Source: Thereva unica (taxonomy: Eukaryota; Arthropoda; Insecta; Diptera; Therevidae). From it: 64,000 nt of DNA. Position numbers and translations under genes: made by a program. Under the pieces are notes generated by a model, which searched no databases, was not told the DNA's origin, and saw only the letters and a program-made list of their open reading frames with translations. Below are positions 33,110 through 45,288 of this stretch, in pieces (positions within the stretch are counted from its first letter, which is position 1; every line of letters starts with the position of its first letter). Where the stretch lies: positions 136,178,101 to 136,242,100 of the forward strand of contig OX465283.1 of assembly GCA_949987705.1 (NCBI GenBank), written 5' to 3'.

Positions 33110-35305
33110 AACTTAGGCTGTATGTGCCAGATTTTAGGAATCTATAGCTTAAATAAAAGGTCTCCAAGCCAAAAAGACAACAAATTGTTCTACTTTTTGA
33201 GCTGTGGTACCTGGAAATTTACCTAGATTTCAGTTACATACTTCCTTTACAAGCAATACTTTTGCGTGGGACATATTTTTTTCTTCAAAATCGACACGAA
33301 GCAGAAATGCTGTCCAAGACAGAGATTTGGTGCTTAAGGTATGCTTGAAAGCATCATATCTATGAAACAGTTTTGTAAAAAAATTTTTATGAAGATGAAA
33401 GACTTGTTATTTCTAGACTTTGGATTAAACTCGCAGAATGAAAGACCGAAAAAAACGAACGAAAGAGGGCGAAGCTATGTGATTCAGCCTTTAACCAAAA
33501 AACGGAAGGAACAACTAGCGAAGAGGAACGGAGCTATCTGTTTTAGCCTTATTAAATGAGCGGGTGATTTGGGTTTTTAAACGAACGGAGTGACACTTTT
33601 CTTTTAAAATGTACTCTGTTCGTAGGATCTGAGACTCTCATTGCCCATGGAAAAGCGATTTTGAGATTCCCAATTGTTTTGGCGCACGACATACTATAGC
33701 CCTATGGGTGCAACGAGGCGCATCGGGTTCCAGCTGGTTTTCTTATAAAACGTAACGCATTTACTACTTATTCAAATGTATCTTAATACTTTTAGATTAA
33801 TATTGTGTGTGTTTTTTATGATAGACTTAACCGGACCAGTCATACATGTCATATTTTATATTTCTTGATATACGGTAGCTGCATTCAATTGCTACGAGCC
33901 GAAGTTAGAAAAGATTCATAGCAACCAGAGTACAATACTGAACATCAGTTTTCCATCAGGCTACATCCGACTATTGTGAATGAATTAAAAGGAATAAAGG
34001 TTTATCTTGATAATTTAAGAAGTTTCATTTTATTTGAACAATGATAAATGATAAAAGGACCCAACTATCAAACTTCATTCAAAATTCCCATTCTTAACCC
34101 CTCCACTGGAAAAAAATCCATATTAACTCAGCTTCTAACTAATACAACTACAGAAAGAGTAATTAAAGAACTTTTTCCCAATTGTAGCTTTTCTTCGAAC
34201 TAGGTCACCTGGAAGGATGTAGTTAATTTGAGTTTTTCTGTTTGTGACAGGAACGAAGGCATCAATTGGCAGGCGAAAGGAATTTCTCATCGTCATACCG
34301 ATCCTAGGACCCTCGGGTTGCCATGTTCCAAAAGACAAAAGAGAAACAAGAATCAAAGAAGAAGAAACACAATTTCACGCCATGTTGGACGTATACAATT
34401 TTAAAACCCACCGGAAGATCCTTTTCTTAAAACTTCAAAGTTCAAAGGATATCTCTCTGGCTCCTTCGCGGAAGATTTCCTTCAGCAAGTGTGTCCTATT
34501 CGTTCCTGCTGTTAAAAGGACGATATAAACTTTCGCAAGGGAGAATGGATGGTATATCTGGCGCTGATTCCTTCTGCCGGAAATTAAAACAATCAACGAA
34601 GATGTCTCATCCTTGAAAGTAACGATGGCGTATTTGAGTGGTGGAGATTGTAGGCGATAACTTCGGGTTGTGGTTAGTTAACTTTTGAAGTATATTCAAG
34701 TGTTTTAAGGCTGGAGATGTGGGTCTGCGTATGACATTTGAATGTGTTTGTCCTTGTTGCCTTTTTCCGTTTCTTTGTGGTTTCTCTTTTATTTGTGTTC
34801 TCAAAGTTGGGAATGTTTGTTGTTATTTTTTGTTGTTTGTGAATTGAAGATTATTTGATTCGTTCTGCGTATTAAGTTGTGTTGTAATGGCGGAAAGTAA
34901 GGTTGGTTACTTCATGGAAGACTTGAGTTGATTATATGAATCGTATATCAACCGTTCTTATTTCATTGACACCTTGGAATATACCTACGACTTGAAAGTC
35001 AAACTACGCAACTTTAATGCTAAATTGGAAAAGAAACCATACTATTTATTATTCCTACATTTGTAAGAACTTATTGTACGAACGGTCAACCAATAAAGAG
35101 CATTTACAAAATGGCTCAATTCGTCACCGAAAGAAGCAACAACAATAATAGCTACCGCTTGGACCAGTCACAATTAATAATTAAATATATCGTGTTCTAG
35201 TTAATATAAAGCGTGATAGTAGTAATGGACGTAGACTGTAGAGAGTTGTCTGGGAGAGAAAACTCCTGGAAAGATTTGGGTGACTATAGCTAGTAATATC
35301 GACGC
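33110..35305. other. No confirmed gene
   Basis: Two imperfect GGGCGAAGCTATGTGATTCAGCC-like units lie near 33465 and 33530. A 94-codon plus-strand frame at 34244-34528 and a 73-codon minus-strand frame at 34135-34356 (with TQINYILPGDLVRRK) overlap, and neither is identifiable. A short plus-strand frame from ATG at 34887 has one TGA and no known match. Confidence 0.25.
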
Positions 35306-35309
35306 CATT

Positions 35310-37670
35310 CTATCTTCTTCTTTGATCCGTTAGTTGGCGGTCTGAGTGGGACTTCCCGCAACGGTTACACTGCTGCCAGTGCCGCTGAGTCGCGAACCGC
35401 ATTCGCGATTCGTTTCCATTCTCGACGATATTTGGCGACGTCTCGATCCTCGATAGCTGATAATGGTTGATTCTTTAGTCGCCCTCGAAATTTTTTAGCC
35501 AAGTTTTGTTCGGTGCCGATCTCTCAGTTCTTCAGTCTGCCGGACGATCTCGCCAGAAAAGTTTACATGGCAGGCGGTTTTCATCCATTCGGCGAACATG
35601 TCCAAAAGATGTTTTTGTATTTCTTCTTCGAACACTGTCTGTTAATCCCATCTTTGTCTAACTGCCTCTTTTCAAAGGCGATCGCGGAGTGAGTCACCCA
35701 GAATCTGGCTCAAGCATCGCATTTGGAGAACCTCGAGCTTGTTGATGTCCGGCTTCAGAAGCGTCCATGCTTTCGTTCCATAAAGAAGAATCGGAAGGAT
35801 CAACATTCGGTGAAAACGTACTTTACTTTTTTTTTATTTGTTCGTTTCCATATGTACCACTTGAACAAGGCGAGTGTTGCTATTGTTTGGCCGATGCAGC
35901 TGTGTACGTCGGCCGTCCACTTGCGTTTCCTCAACCAATGATCCCAAATATTGGAACATCGGAACCTGTTCGATTTGAGTTCCATCGAGGTGAACAACCG
36001 GCCCTCGATCCGTCCGTTGTGCGCACTTTGGTCTTTTCCGAATTGATTTTTAACCCGTGGGCGATGTGGGAACTATCATATAAGATGTCCGTTGCTTCGG
36101 CATCCATGTCGGCGAAGACGGCGCTATCGTCGGCGAACATTAAGTCGGTTAGGAAGTTGTTGTCGCCGTATCGAACAACGTTGAAGAGAAGTGGCGAAGC
36201 GACATCTCCTTGTCGGACATCCCTTTGAATCGGGAACTCCTCGGATAAGTCGCGCTTCGAGTGCTACTGGTTGAGCTATCGTATGACGCTTGGAGATGTT
36301 GGATGATTTTCAATTGCACGTGTTCGGTTTCCAAGACTCTCCACAAGCTGTTCCAATCGAAAGCGGGTTTGAAAGCGATGAAAACGACTACAGTTCTTTT
36401 GCCGCAACGATTTCTTTCTTCCATGGAGTATTCTGTAGTCTCGATTGTATGACGTTGGTAAATGCATTGCCGATGATCGAAAGGAGTTAATACCGCGTTC
36501 TTGCATTCCCGACTGCTGTTCGATAATGGGCGGTTCGGGTGTTGGACCTTGTGGCGGATTACAACAACAATCCAGCTGGTAGACGAAAACGATCCACTGC
36601 TGCAGGAACCCACGAAATTTCCATCCGATTTTTTGGATGTTGTTGTTTGTTGTTCTGCCGCCTAGCCGCCTGAATGTCTGGTACAGCGTCCGGTACTCGT
36701 GCCTCGACGCCGCTTCTTCCATGGCGGCCGCAACGTTATTCCAGTACGCTTCTCGTTCCGATTTCATTTTCTGTCGAACTGCTTTGTTCAATCGTCGGTA
36801 TTGCTTGAAATCGACTTGTTTCATTCGTGTCCGCTGGTGGGCAAGGTCCAGACAACTGTCCGAGATCCATGGCTGCGTCCGTTTACATAACTCCATTGCA
36901 TGCCCCACAATGGACTCCGATAATAACCTTTCTTCTACATTGATATCGTCCGGTATTGCGAGCACCGCGAATTTATGGGATAATGCCATTTGAAACCCTC
37001 GCCTGATGGCCGGGTCCCGTAGGCACGGCCAATTCTTCTTGGCTGGTGGTAGCGCCGTTTTCTTCTCTCTTTGTAGTTGCATCTGTAATTTTGCTCGAAC
37101 AAGATAATGGTCCGATCGAGCCCAAGCATTGCACGTACGACTTTGTGCGTCGATCGGAATCTTGCATTGATCAAAACGTAGCCTAACATCGCCAAGTCGT
37201 TGCCGAATGGATTTCGTCAGGTGAGTTGGTGATTGAATGGATGGCAGAATATGCTGTTTCCAACGATAAAATTGTTTGACGCTGCGAATCAGAGGAGGCA
37301 TAAAGTGTTGTCGTTAATTTCTCTGTGTCCGAATTTGCCTATCGTTCCTTCTCAGCCGGTTCGATCTGCAACCTGAGTTAATTCGGTTCGAGGTATCGTA
37401 TCCAGCGTACGTTGAAGCTGATCGTAAATTTCGTCCTGGGCTGGTCTCGGTTGACCCATAAACCGATAGGATATGGGTCTTGATCGTTGCATGGATGGTT
37501 ATAACCGCCAAACGCTCGGATATCGGTTGGAATGCGATAACGCTGCTGGTAGCCCGTCGATCGACCATAAGCCCGACCCCGACTCTCATTTCTCACCATC
37601 GGAGTAGTATAGCGTCATCGTTTAGTCGATTGTTGGCGGGAAGATCTTCATTGTTCCGGATCCGGTAGGT
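35310..37670 (-). pseudogene. LINE family D, long decayed copy (endonuclease, RT, C-terminal)
   Basis: On the minus strand an endonuclease part comes first (37600-37080) with a GLMVDRRATSSVIAFQPIS stretch and the WARSDHYLVRAKLQMQ motif that closes this domain (about 37115). A linker with YWNNVAAAMEEAASRHEYRT (about 36740) follows, then the RT: FRSVSRFKGMSDKE-like pieces (about 36200) and MFADDSAVFADM with catalytic FADD (36140). The C-terminal region (35720-35310) matches the LINE end at 5418-5813, including a HVRRM-like stretch. Many frame changes and stops. The wording (QTFRRLGG, SDHYLVRAK, FADDSAVFAD) is RTE-like. The start of the endonuclease is absent. Confidence 0.82.
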
Positions 37671-37785
37671 CGTCGTTACGATAGCGCAGCAAGGGATATT
37701 TTGCATTTCGATAATAATTGGGTGGCGAAGTACTTTAGAGTCTTTTTCAAAGAGAACATAAAGGAGACTAGTGGAGCAGCATTAG

Positions 37786-38060
37786 AGCCAGCCTTGATAG
37801 ACTAGAGATTAAGCGCCTTCCTAAAATCCTAGAGATCCGTAGTTCGAATTCACTCAGTGACATCGTTCTTCGTTCCATCCTCCTCCGCTCTAGATAACTT
37901 TCCTTCTTTCTTTTCTTCCTCTTTACAAAAAATTACTACCATTTATCCTATCGTTTCCTGTAAACATAATAAGTGCTTGAGACATTATCTAGTCCCAACG
38001 AGGAGACGGTAGAATAATAGCACGTGTTGTTATGTTCTGTATTCGTCCTAAAAGAAAAAA
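37786..38060 (+). mobile_element. Diverged tRNA-derived SINE, copy 3
   Basis: The head aligns to copy 2 over about 65 bp: GATAGACTAGAGATTAAGCG (A-box region), CCTAGAGATCC, then the degenerate B box AGTTCGAATTC (37841-37851). The following pyrimidine-rich body shares ATAACTTTCCTTCTTTCTTT-like wording with copy 2. The 3' half is not alignable by eye, so the end is approximate. Confidence 0.6.
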
Positions 38061-38064
38061 GAAG

Positions 38065-39820
38065 ACTACTTAACAAATTGTATCGTCTAAATGTTTCGGA
38101 CAACGATGCTGTTGATTCATTCATCTATCAGGTTCTGCTCAGTTGGAGGCCAACAGTAGTAGCCGGTGACCCCTGTCCTGAGGATAGGAATCTCTGGAAG
38201 AGTGGATAAAACATGAGGAAACGTAAACGAAATTCAATTAAGTTAAAAACTTACTTGTGTGCGCCCATTTTAAAGCTTATGTATTAAATGTAAACGCGAT
38301 GCATGACTTCCTGGCGATCCTAACCTCCGGAAATTTCAACCATGAATAATTTTCCGGTACTCTAAATTCTGCATGAAATTACTGCACCCTAAAGACAGAC
38401 CAGTGACCAGGGGAGCTAAACGTTTTTCTATTTAAACATAATTGCCCACCCCGGGAATTCTAAAAATGTATCCAGGGGCTGTTAAGCCCAACTTTAAACC
38501 CCGCGGGTGGAAAAAGTGCGCCTTTTAGAACACAAAATTTAATTTTATTAATAAGATTTTTTCGCGTTTCCAATCGAGCCAAACCGATTTAAAGGGGCAC
38601 TGGAAACCCCTAAAATAGTGGGCAATTCCCCATATAGTCGGACTCATCATTGTCAGTTCTTTCACTCTATTCTCTTAAAGTCTTTTCGACTAGACCTGTC
38701 CGACATTGCTTTACATGACAGAACGTTACCAGTATACTATACAAACTCCTACTTGCATAAACCTCCTTATTTTCTTGTCGTACTTGAAAAATATTACAAC
38801 AAAAAAGGACAATTTTAATTAAATTTACCGAAACCCCGATTTTATTATACCAAAATTACACTACCCCTAAATGACAAATCGAACCGAATATTAACCAAGT
38901 TACTTCTGAAACGAGGTAGTTATAAATTACAGGACATCCCCTCAGGGCTTAGGCAAGACACCACATGGCAAATAACCGAGATCTGCCCTTGAAACTATTT
39001 CCAGTTTGAAGGGTTTCGCATATCATAGCGAAAGGCCCTTTCCTTGTTCCGCTACACATGCACGCACCCTATATTTATCTGATTACAAACTAATAACAGT
39101 ATCGGGTTCGGGGTCCCTATGATCCTCGGAAGCCCCTTAAATAATCACACGAACAGTAGCAGTATCGGAAACTGTATTTAGCCAACAATCACGTGATTAA
39201 CATCAAAAGTGTGACTCGGTTTTCACTTACGGAAAAAGGTCCCGGCTAATAACTAGGACGACACAAACGCAACTACAGTTGCCGACACTTATTACATTTT
39301 TTCCATATATCGCTCGACAAAGGGCGTCCAGTTACAAGTGATGAAAAAAGGGAGTTTAATCTACTGAAAGTGAGTCCTTGCTGTTTCCTGTTTTACGGCG
39401 TGTGATGTTGCCTTAAGATTTCGCAGGGATAAACTTGTATTCCTTTTGTAATCGACAACGTGAAGAAACAAGGTGTCAATTTTACAGACGAAGGAAATTC
39501 TTGAGACAAAAATGATTTAATTTTGATTTTCTTAGATTTGTTGACGTGAAACTGGAGACGAGAGAAATCTCTGAGAAGTTCGAGAGTGGAATTGATAAAA
39601 TACTGAACTGAAATTGAGGCAATTTTTTGTTGTCATTAAAGTGATAGTGCTTTTATGAAAAGACAATTTACTTCCCCTGTATGGAAGGACCTAAGATTGG
39701 TGCCTCAATCAATGTAAAGGAACACGAGTTTATTTATTGTAGCAGCCAACAATAGAATGGAACCAGTAGCGATATGTACACGACTGTTAAAAGCCAACAA
39801 AGCCTACTATAGTCTGTCAA
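38065..39820. other. No assignable gene
   Basis: Intergenic-looking sequence with short frames only. No RNA gene, TIR pair or known domain is visible. Confidence 0.3.
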
Positions 39821-39827
39821 GGCTTTA

Positions 39828-40287
39828 GGGGGCCTCGGTAGTCTAGGGGTAAGGCGCCTGGCTGCTATCCCAGAGGTCCCGGGTTCGAATCCCGGCCAGC
39901 CCCACGGTCCTTCGCCTTTTCCACTTTCCCACCTACATAACTTTCCTTCTTTATTCTTCTTCCCTCTTTACATTCCTGATTCCTCGGTCATAGTCTTCCT
40001 TAGCACTTCCCCGCTCCACCAAAGCGCATGTCATCGGTTGGTTGATGAGACTCAACTCGTTTCAGGAGGCATAACACACCAGCGAGTTGTTTCTCGATGC
40101 CCCGATGTCAGAGTCGCGATAGTAAGGGTTGGGAGTAGGTGGACTGAAAATATCGTGGGAAGGTTGTGGCGGTTCCTTCCTCCCCGACTAGAGCTGCTGT
40201 TCGACATTGCACTATATACGAAGAAAATAGATTGTCAACAGTATAAAGGGCCTTTCCTGAGACTCTAGTCTTTCACATAAAAAAAAA
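39828..40287 (+). mobile_element. tRNA-derived SINE, copy 2
   Basis: The head GGGGGCCTCGGTAGTC starts at 39828. A box TAGTCTAGGGG is at 39839-39849 and a perfect B box GGTTCGAATCC at 39882-39892, followed by CCGGCCAGCCCCA. The body matches copy 1 in the opposite orientation, through CACTTCCCCGCTCCACCAA-like and TCAACTCGTTTCAGGAGGCA blocks. The 3' end is CACATAAAAAAAAA (about 40274-40287). Shared length is about 460 bp plus tail. It lies directly 5' of a LINE C-terminal fragment. Confidence 0.82.
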
Positions 40288-40299
40288 GGCTCTTCAATT

Positions 40300-40720
40300 C
40301 CAAGCATCATAACGTCTCAAAATTTACTATATAAGACGATGGTCTTACGTTTTCTTACATATGCATCCGCAACGTGGGTGCTTAGCAAAAAGCACTCTAA
40401 CATCTTGGCAGTGTTCGAGAGGAAAATACGGATTGTTGGTGAGGAAGGACGGAAAGGACTCAGGTGAGCAGAGCATCTATCTCATGTGAGTGAAGACGAG
40501 GCTACTCGGAATATTCTTTACGGTAAGACCTATGGGGTGCGACAAGCGAAGGAGACCCAATCTCCACTAGAAGGATGGCGTAGACTAGGACGCTCAGTGC
40601 TTAGGGCTGCCAAAAAGGACAATATTGGCTCATAATCGGGGTCGATGGAGAGCACAGTCGAGAAAGGCCAAGACCTGTTAAAGATAGGGCTGTTAAAAAA
40701 GAAGAAAGTAATCAAAATAT
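40300..40720 (+). pseudogene. LINE C-terminal fragment, family E
   Basis: The frame reads LLYKTMVLRFLTYASATWVL, then HSNILAVFERKI (about 40325-40430), the thumb region after the RT in RTE-like elements (family style: YxSETWxL...LxxFERKxLR). Later come GWRRLGRSVLRAAKKDN and a basic tail. About 35 bp around 40510-40545 (GGTAAGACCTATGGGG) recur at 62580-62605. Confidence 0.6.
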
Positions 40721-40734
40721 AATAACTTTTTATA

Positions 40735-41860
40735 CCATAGGTTAGGTTAGATATTTCTGAGCTGTTGGTTTGAGCTCATACCCTTAGGCCAAAGGGTAGG
40801 CCCATTGTGATGCCATAGTGATCCCACTTTAAACCTGAGTCTCAAGTGTCGTTTCTTCGCTAATCAATCGCGAGGAAGTAATAAATCTTCTAAGTTGAGG
40901 GATCCCAGTCTTGCCGATCTCTGCAAGCGTCCTTAGAAAGGGCTCACCAAATGAGGTTAGTCTCCATCTGCTTAGGGCTGGGCAGTGACAGAGGAGATGA
41001 AGTACACTTTCCTCCTCGCCCGGGTTCTTATACAGCTTCTGCAAAAGTCGTAGGTCTCAAGACCTAAGCGGGTCGCATGCGTTCCTATCAGACAATGTCC
41101 GGTCAACACTCCCACTATAGCTGAGAGGTATTGTCTACCGAGGCTCAGCAGCGAGGTGGTCCGCCTGAGATCATCAGAGGGCCAGGTTAATTTGGCCACG
41201 GCGCATTTATTAAGATCTCTCCAATGCTTTTCTGCTTGTTGCATTGTGTGCTGTTTGCATTGGAGTTTAAAAGTGGCCCAAGGCATACCAACTCTTTCCT
41301 TCCCTGGAAGGAGAGTAGTGGTCGTCCCTTTCCTAGCCAGTTCGTCAGCTTTACAATTTCCCTCTATATTTCGGTGCCCAGGCACCCATACGAGGAGGGT
41401 CCTGAACTGTTGAGCCATCTTGTTAAGAGGTCTGCGACATTCAGAGGTAGTTCTAAAGCTGTTTGTGCAACGGCGCAAGGCTTTCAGAGCTGCTTGACTA
41501 TCTGAGAAGATGTAGGCAGTCCGTTTCCTGTCGCCTTGCCGGTTGATTAGTGAAACAGCTTCATGTAGAACCCCCGCTTGGTATACACTACAGTGATCGG
41601 GTAGTCGGAAAGAGACTTCAATCCCAAGCTCTGGGGAAAAGACTCCTCCTCCTCCTTGGGTGTTGCGTGGGAGGCTTTTCCTGCCTTAGGTATAAAAACC
41701 ACTCTGACTTCTTTACAACTAGAGGGAATGCAATTATTTTGTAGGCATCCAGCAAACTTGGTCTGCAGCCATGGCATTATGTAACGAAGGGTACGCTGCA
41801 GTTGTGCTGGCGCTATAACCCGAGTAGAAATAAAAGATGGCCTTACAACGAGCGAACACC
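40735..41860 (-). pseudogene. LINE with RT start fused to RNase H by internal deletion
   Basis: On the minus strand CKEVRVVFIPKAGKASHATP (about 41730-41670) is the early RT block (EVRVVFIPK). It runs straight into SLGLKSLSDYPITVVYTKRG and then, in another frame, IFSDSQAALKALRR (about 41510), an RNase H motif. LLVWVPGHRNIEGNCKADEL (about 41395-41330) follows, then a C-terminal finger region with PGEEESVLHLLCHCPALSRW (about 41020). All RT catalytic blocks (motif A, YADD) are missing between these, so it is a deletion derivative. The 3' UTR runs to about 40735. Group: R1/LOA/Jockey with RNase H. Confidence 0.78.
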
Positions 41861-41929
41861 GGCCGCTTGGGAACACATACAGGTTCACGACGGCCAAACT
41901 TCGGATACACACATATGACGACAAATTTG

Positions 41930-43300
41930 AACCAAAAAAGAATCTGCAGCAAATGTATTTTTGAATGTGCTTTATGGGAACAGGATCATTTTCACTATGT
42001 ACAATCGTCCTTTGGAGTATTATACTGAAAATCTATCAATCCGTCGTCCAGTCCGTTTTTAAAAATTTAAAGTTCCGATGAGGTTCCGTTTATTGCAGAA
42101 CCGCGCAATAGTTGACTTTTTCAGAGCACAAGCTGGATTTGTTTCGGTACATGGATCCCTTCTGCTTCTTCTCTATAATTCTCTTTACCTTTAAACCCAA
42201 AACATTTTGTTTACTTTAATGTTATTTATTATTGAAACAAAAATTAATCAGAACAAATTGATTTTTACTTAACTATCACAGGGTGCTCTTTTCACAATCT
42301 TCTGTTCCGCACTACTGACAAGCTAGATTATAGACACTTGGTACACAATCTTGATTCACTCATCCGCCAATGATATCAATAATTCTTTATCTTTTTTCAT
42401 ATATGTTACTCAGATATGGATGTAACACAACTATTTAGTAAACGAAACAAATGAAAAGTTTTTCTCCTGGACGTCTTCTTATCAAATTTCCATCCTACTA
42501 GAGTCGGGAACACAAAACTAAAGATATTCGCAAAAATTTATATAAAATCTTTTAGCTGAATAGATTATACTCTTTTGTTGACTGTAAAGTGCAAATGATT
42601 TTTGTAATAATTACTCTACTATTCTGATTCTCTTGGTAATAATTATTCTTTTCTCCACCTCGTCTACAATCTAGTTTTCCACCCTATTCGATCTTTTGAG
42701 TAAGATTCACTCCGATATTCCAATGCACGGGTAAAGTTCAAATGGATTTTTCACAGGTTAGCAGATGCGCCTAAAATGCTTCTAAATCTAAATATATTTT
42801 TAATCAATGACACGAACCAATTCCACTCAGTAGCTCTCAAACTGGACTGACATTGTAATATGCAATTATTATGCACACGCAACAAAAAAGTGGGAAAATA
42901 CTTAGTAATTGCAAAGAAAATGGGAGGTTCCCATGCATCTTCCTCAATCAATATCAATTATATGAAAACCGTGCCCGGATATGATGTGATAATGGCTAGG
43001 TTTAAATGAAATATTGCCTATACATATATTGACCTTCAGTATTCAATAATTTGTTTACCAAACAATTGAATCATCCATGATTAGAAATTACTTTGAGTTG
43101 TTTTGTTATTTCGTTATACATTTCTTGAAGCTCTTCGTTTGTTCTAATGCTCCAATCGTTCTGGTTAACCCTTACAGGATCAAATAATCTTCTAGTATTT
43201 TCCTTTCAAAGATTTTCAGCTGATATTCTGTTTGATGGGTTAATGCCCAAGACTAAAACTGACTTTGCATTTTCTTGAAATTTCTTTGTTTTTTAGGACT
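41930..43300. other. No assignable gene
   Basis: AT-rich sequence. An MRFRLLQNRAIVDFF-like frame near 42075 faintly resembles a LINE C-terminus but is too short to call. Confidence 0.25.
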
Positions 43301-43307
43301 GGGAGTA

Positions 43308-44915
43308 TAGTTCAGTCAATCTGTCGAAAAAAAAATAAGAATTGCACAAAAAAAACCAGTCGGATGAAATGTAGGTGAGTCGTTAGGAAATGATGTAAGA
43401 AAGCTTACTTGGGCGTGGCCACCTGCTACCTCTGTGGGTTTTTGAAAAAACTCAAAAAAAACTCAAAAAAATTTTGAAATGCATTTTTCTCGAAAACTAT
43501 GCATTCTACAGAAAAGTTTATTGGGAAAAAAATGTAGAGGGCATCGTTATCTACAATTAATGTCATTGGTGCAATATTGTAAAACAAAAAATGTGCGCAG
43601 TAGGTGGCGCTAAAGTGCCCAAAAAAGTGTTTTTCAACTTTTTCGCCCTTAAATTTTCATTTTTCAGCTACAATCTGAATGGAAAAATTGTTCCTTACAA
43701 TTTTACAAATAACTTTTATATAAACATTTTTTTATACAACTTACCGTTTCAGAGCTGCAGCTTGTGAAAGTATGAAAATTCCAATATTACGCTTTCACAA
43801 AGTATAAAGACAAGCAAGGGGCAAATAAAAAATGTATTTTTTATTTCACTTGAAAAGTAATAATCTATATTGTTTATAACAAATAAATCTTGGAAATAAG
43901 TATCAATATTAGACCTTTATAATACGTTTTCTTTAAATTTTTATATAAAATATTTCATTCAGTTGAATCAGTTGTGAATTATTTTTGTTACAAAATAATG
44001 AATTAAAAATGTTAACAGTTACAACGATTTTATTGATCTTTTGAGAAATTTGGATTGGTTGTCCCCAAACAAAAGAATGACACTCAAGTGTCCACTAAGA
44101 AACCAACAAAGTATTCTCATTTACCTGGTGTTGCCGATGTTTCGCTTTAAACACATAGCAACTGAAAAATGTGCGTTTCTTGAAGAATAGGGCAGCTGAC
44201 TAAAGGCCCCCATACACGGTCAAATTGGCTGTACAACCAGATTTTCATAAAACCTATAAGCGCAATGTATTTTGATCGGCCGACCGGCCCACAATCGATA
44301 GTTTTGGTTGTACAACCGCACTTCGCTGTACAACCAATTGGACCGTGTATGGGGGCCTTAAATCGGCCCTTTTGTTAAAACTATGCCAACACTGCCGGAG
44401 AAAGTCCCAATAGGACCGACGAAAATTACCGTTAGCACCACTGCGCTGTTCACGCAGCGCTGTATTACACTATAACTTTGGAACGATAGGTTGTACGAAA
44501 AAATTTTTTGAATAAAAGTTGTTTGTATAATTGTAAGGAACAATTTTTCCATTCAGATTGTAGCTGAAAAATGAAAATTTAAGGGCGAAAAAGTTGAAAA
44601 ACACTTTTTTTGGCACTTTAGCGCCACCTACTGCGCACATTTTTTGTTTTACAATATTGCACCAATGACATTAATTGTAGATAACGATGCCCTCTACATT
44701 TTTTTCCCAATAAACTTTTCTGTAGAATGCATAGTTTTCGAGAAAAATGCATTTCAAAATTTTTTTGAGTTTTTTTTTGAGTTTTTTCAAAAACCCACAG
44801 AGGTAGCAGGTGGCCACGCCCAAGTAAGCTTTCTTACATCATTTCCTAACGACTCACCTACATTTCATCCGACTGGTTTTTTTTGTGCAATTCTTTTGAC
44901 AGATTGACTGAACTA
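43308..44915. mobile_element. Foldback element with arms of about 450 bp
   Basis: The left end TAGTTCAGTCAATCTGTC (43308) is mirrored at 44898-44915. Inverted identity continues through GTGGCCACCTGCTACCTCTG, GTGCGCAGTAGGTGGCGCTA and TTTTTCAGCTACAATCTGAA to about 43765 on the left and 44470 on the right. The flank GTA (43305-43307 and 44916-44918) is duplicated. There is no transposase. The spacer contains a MITE (44204-44358). A transcript of this locus would form a very long hairpin. Confidence 0.85.
44204..44358. mobile_element. 155-bp Harbinger-like MITE nested in the foldback
   Basis: Left AGGCCCCCATACACGGTC. Right GACCGTGTATGGGGGCCT. The next bases (AATTGGCTGTACAACC against its partner) also pair. 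The TSD is TAA at 44201-44203 and 44359-44361, the TWA target of PIF/Harbinger. Confidence 0.85.
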
Positions 44916-45288
44916 GTAGTGCGAAATAGGATTTATTTGCGGTTTCGATGCGCCTATGGACGTCATCCTTTATTTTATTTCCTGCAGTAAGCGTTGTCCT
45001 GAAATAGCCAATTTCTACAATTTCCACACTATGATGGTCAAGGCCGATACTTCGCCGTCATCGTTGTCCTCGTTTTCATACGATCATATACTTTGTTTTT
45101 ATGTCATTTACTCGTAGATTAAACTTTGTTGAGCTTCCTACCATTTTGAAAAAGGTTTGCTTTACATCTTGCGCTTTGCTTTTTCTTCTGTAGGCATGTG
45201 CACCGTGATGATATATTATGAAATCTGGATTTAATTCTTCGATCCGATCGCAAAGTGGGGTGAAATCTGTGACGTTGTTGATTAGAGG

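Noticed and set aside
34887..35066. Short plus-strand gene starting MAESKVGYFMEDLS
   Set aside because: An in-frame TGA interrupts it after 14 codons and no family is recognised.
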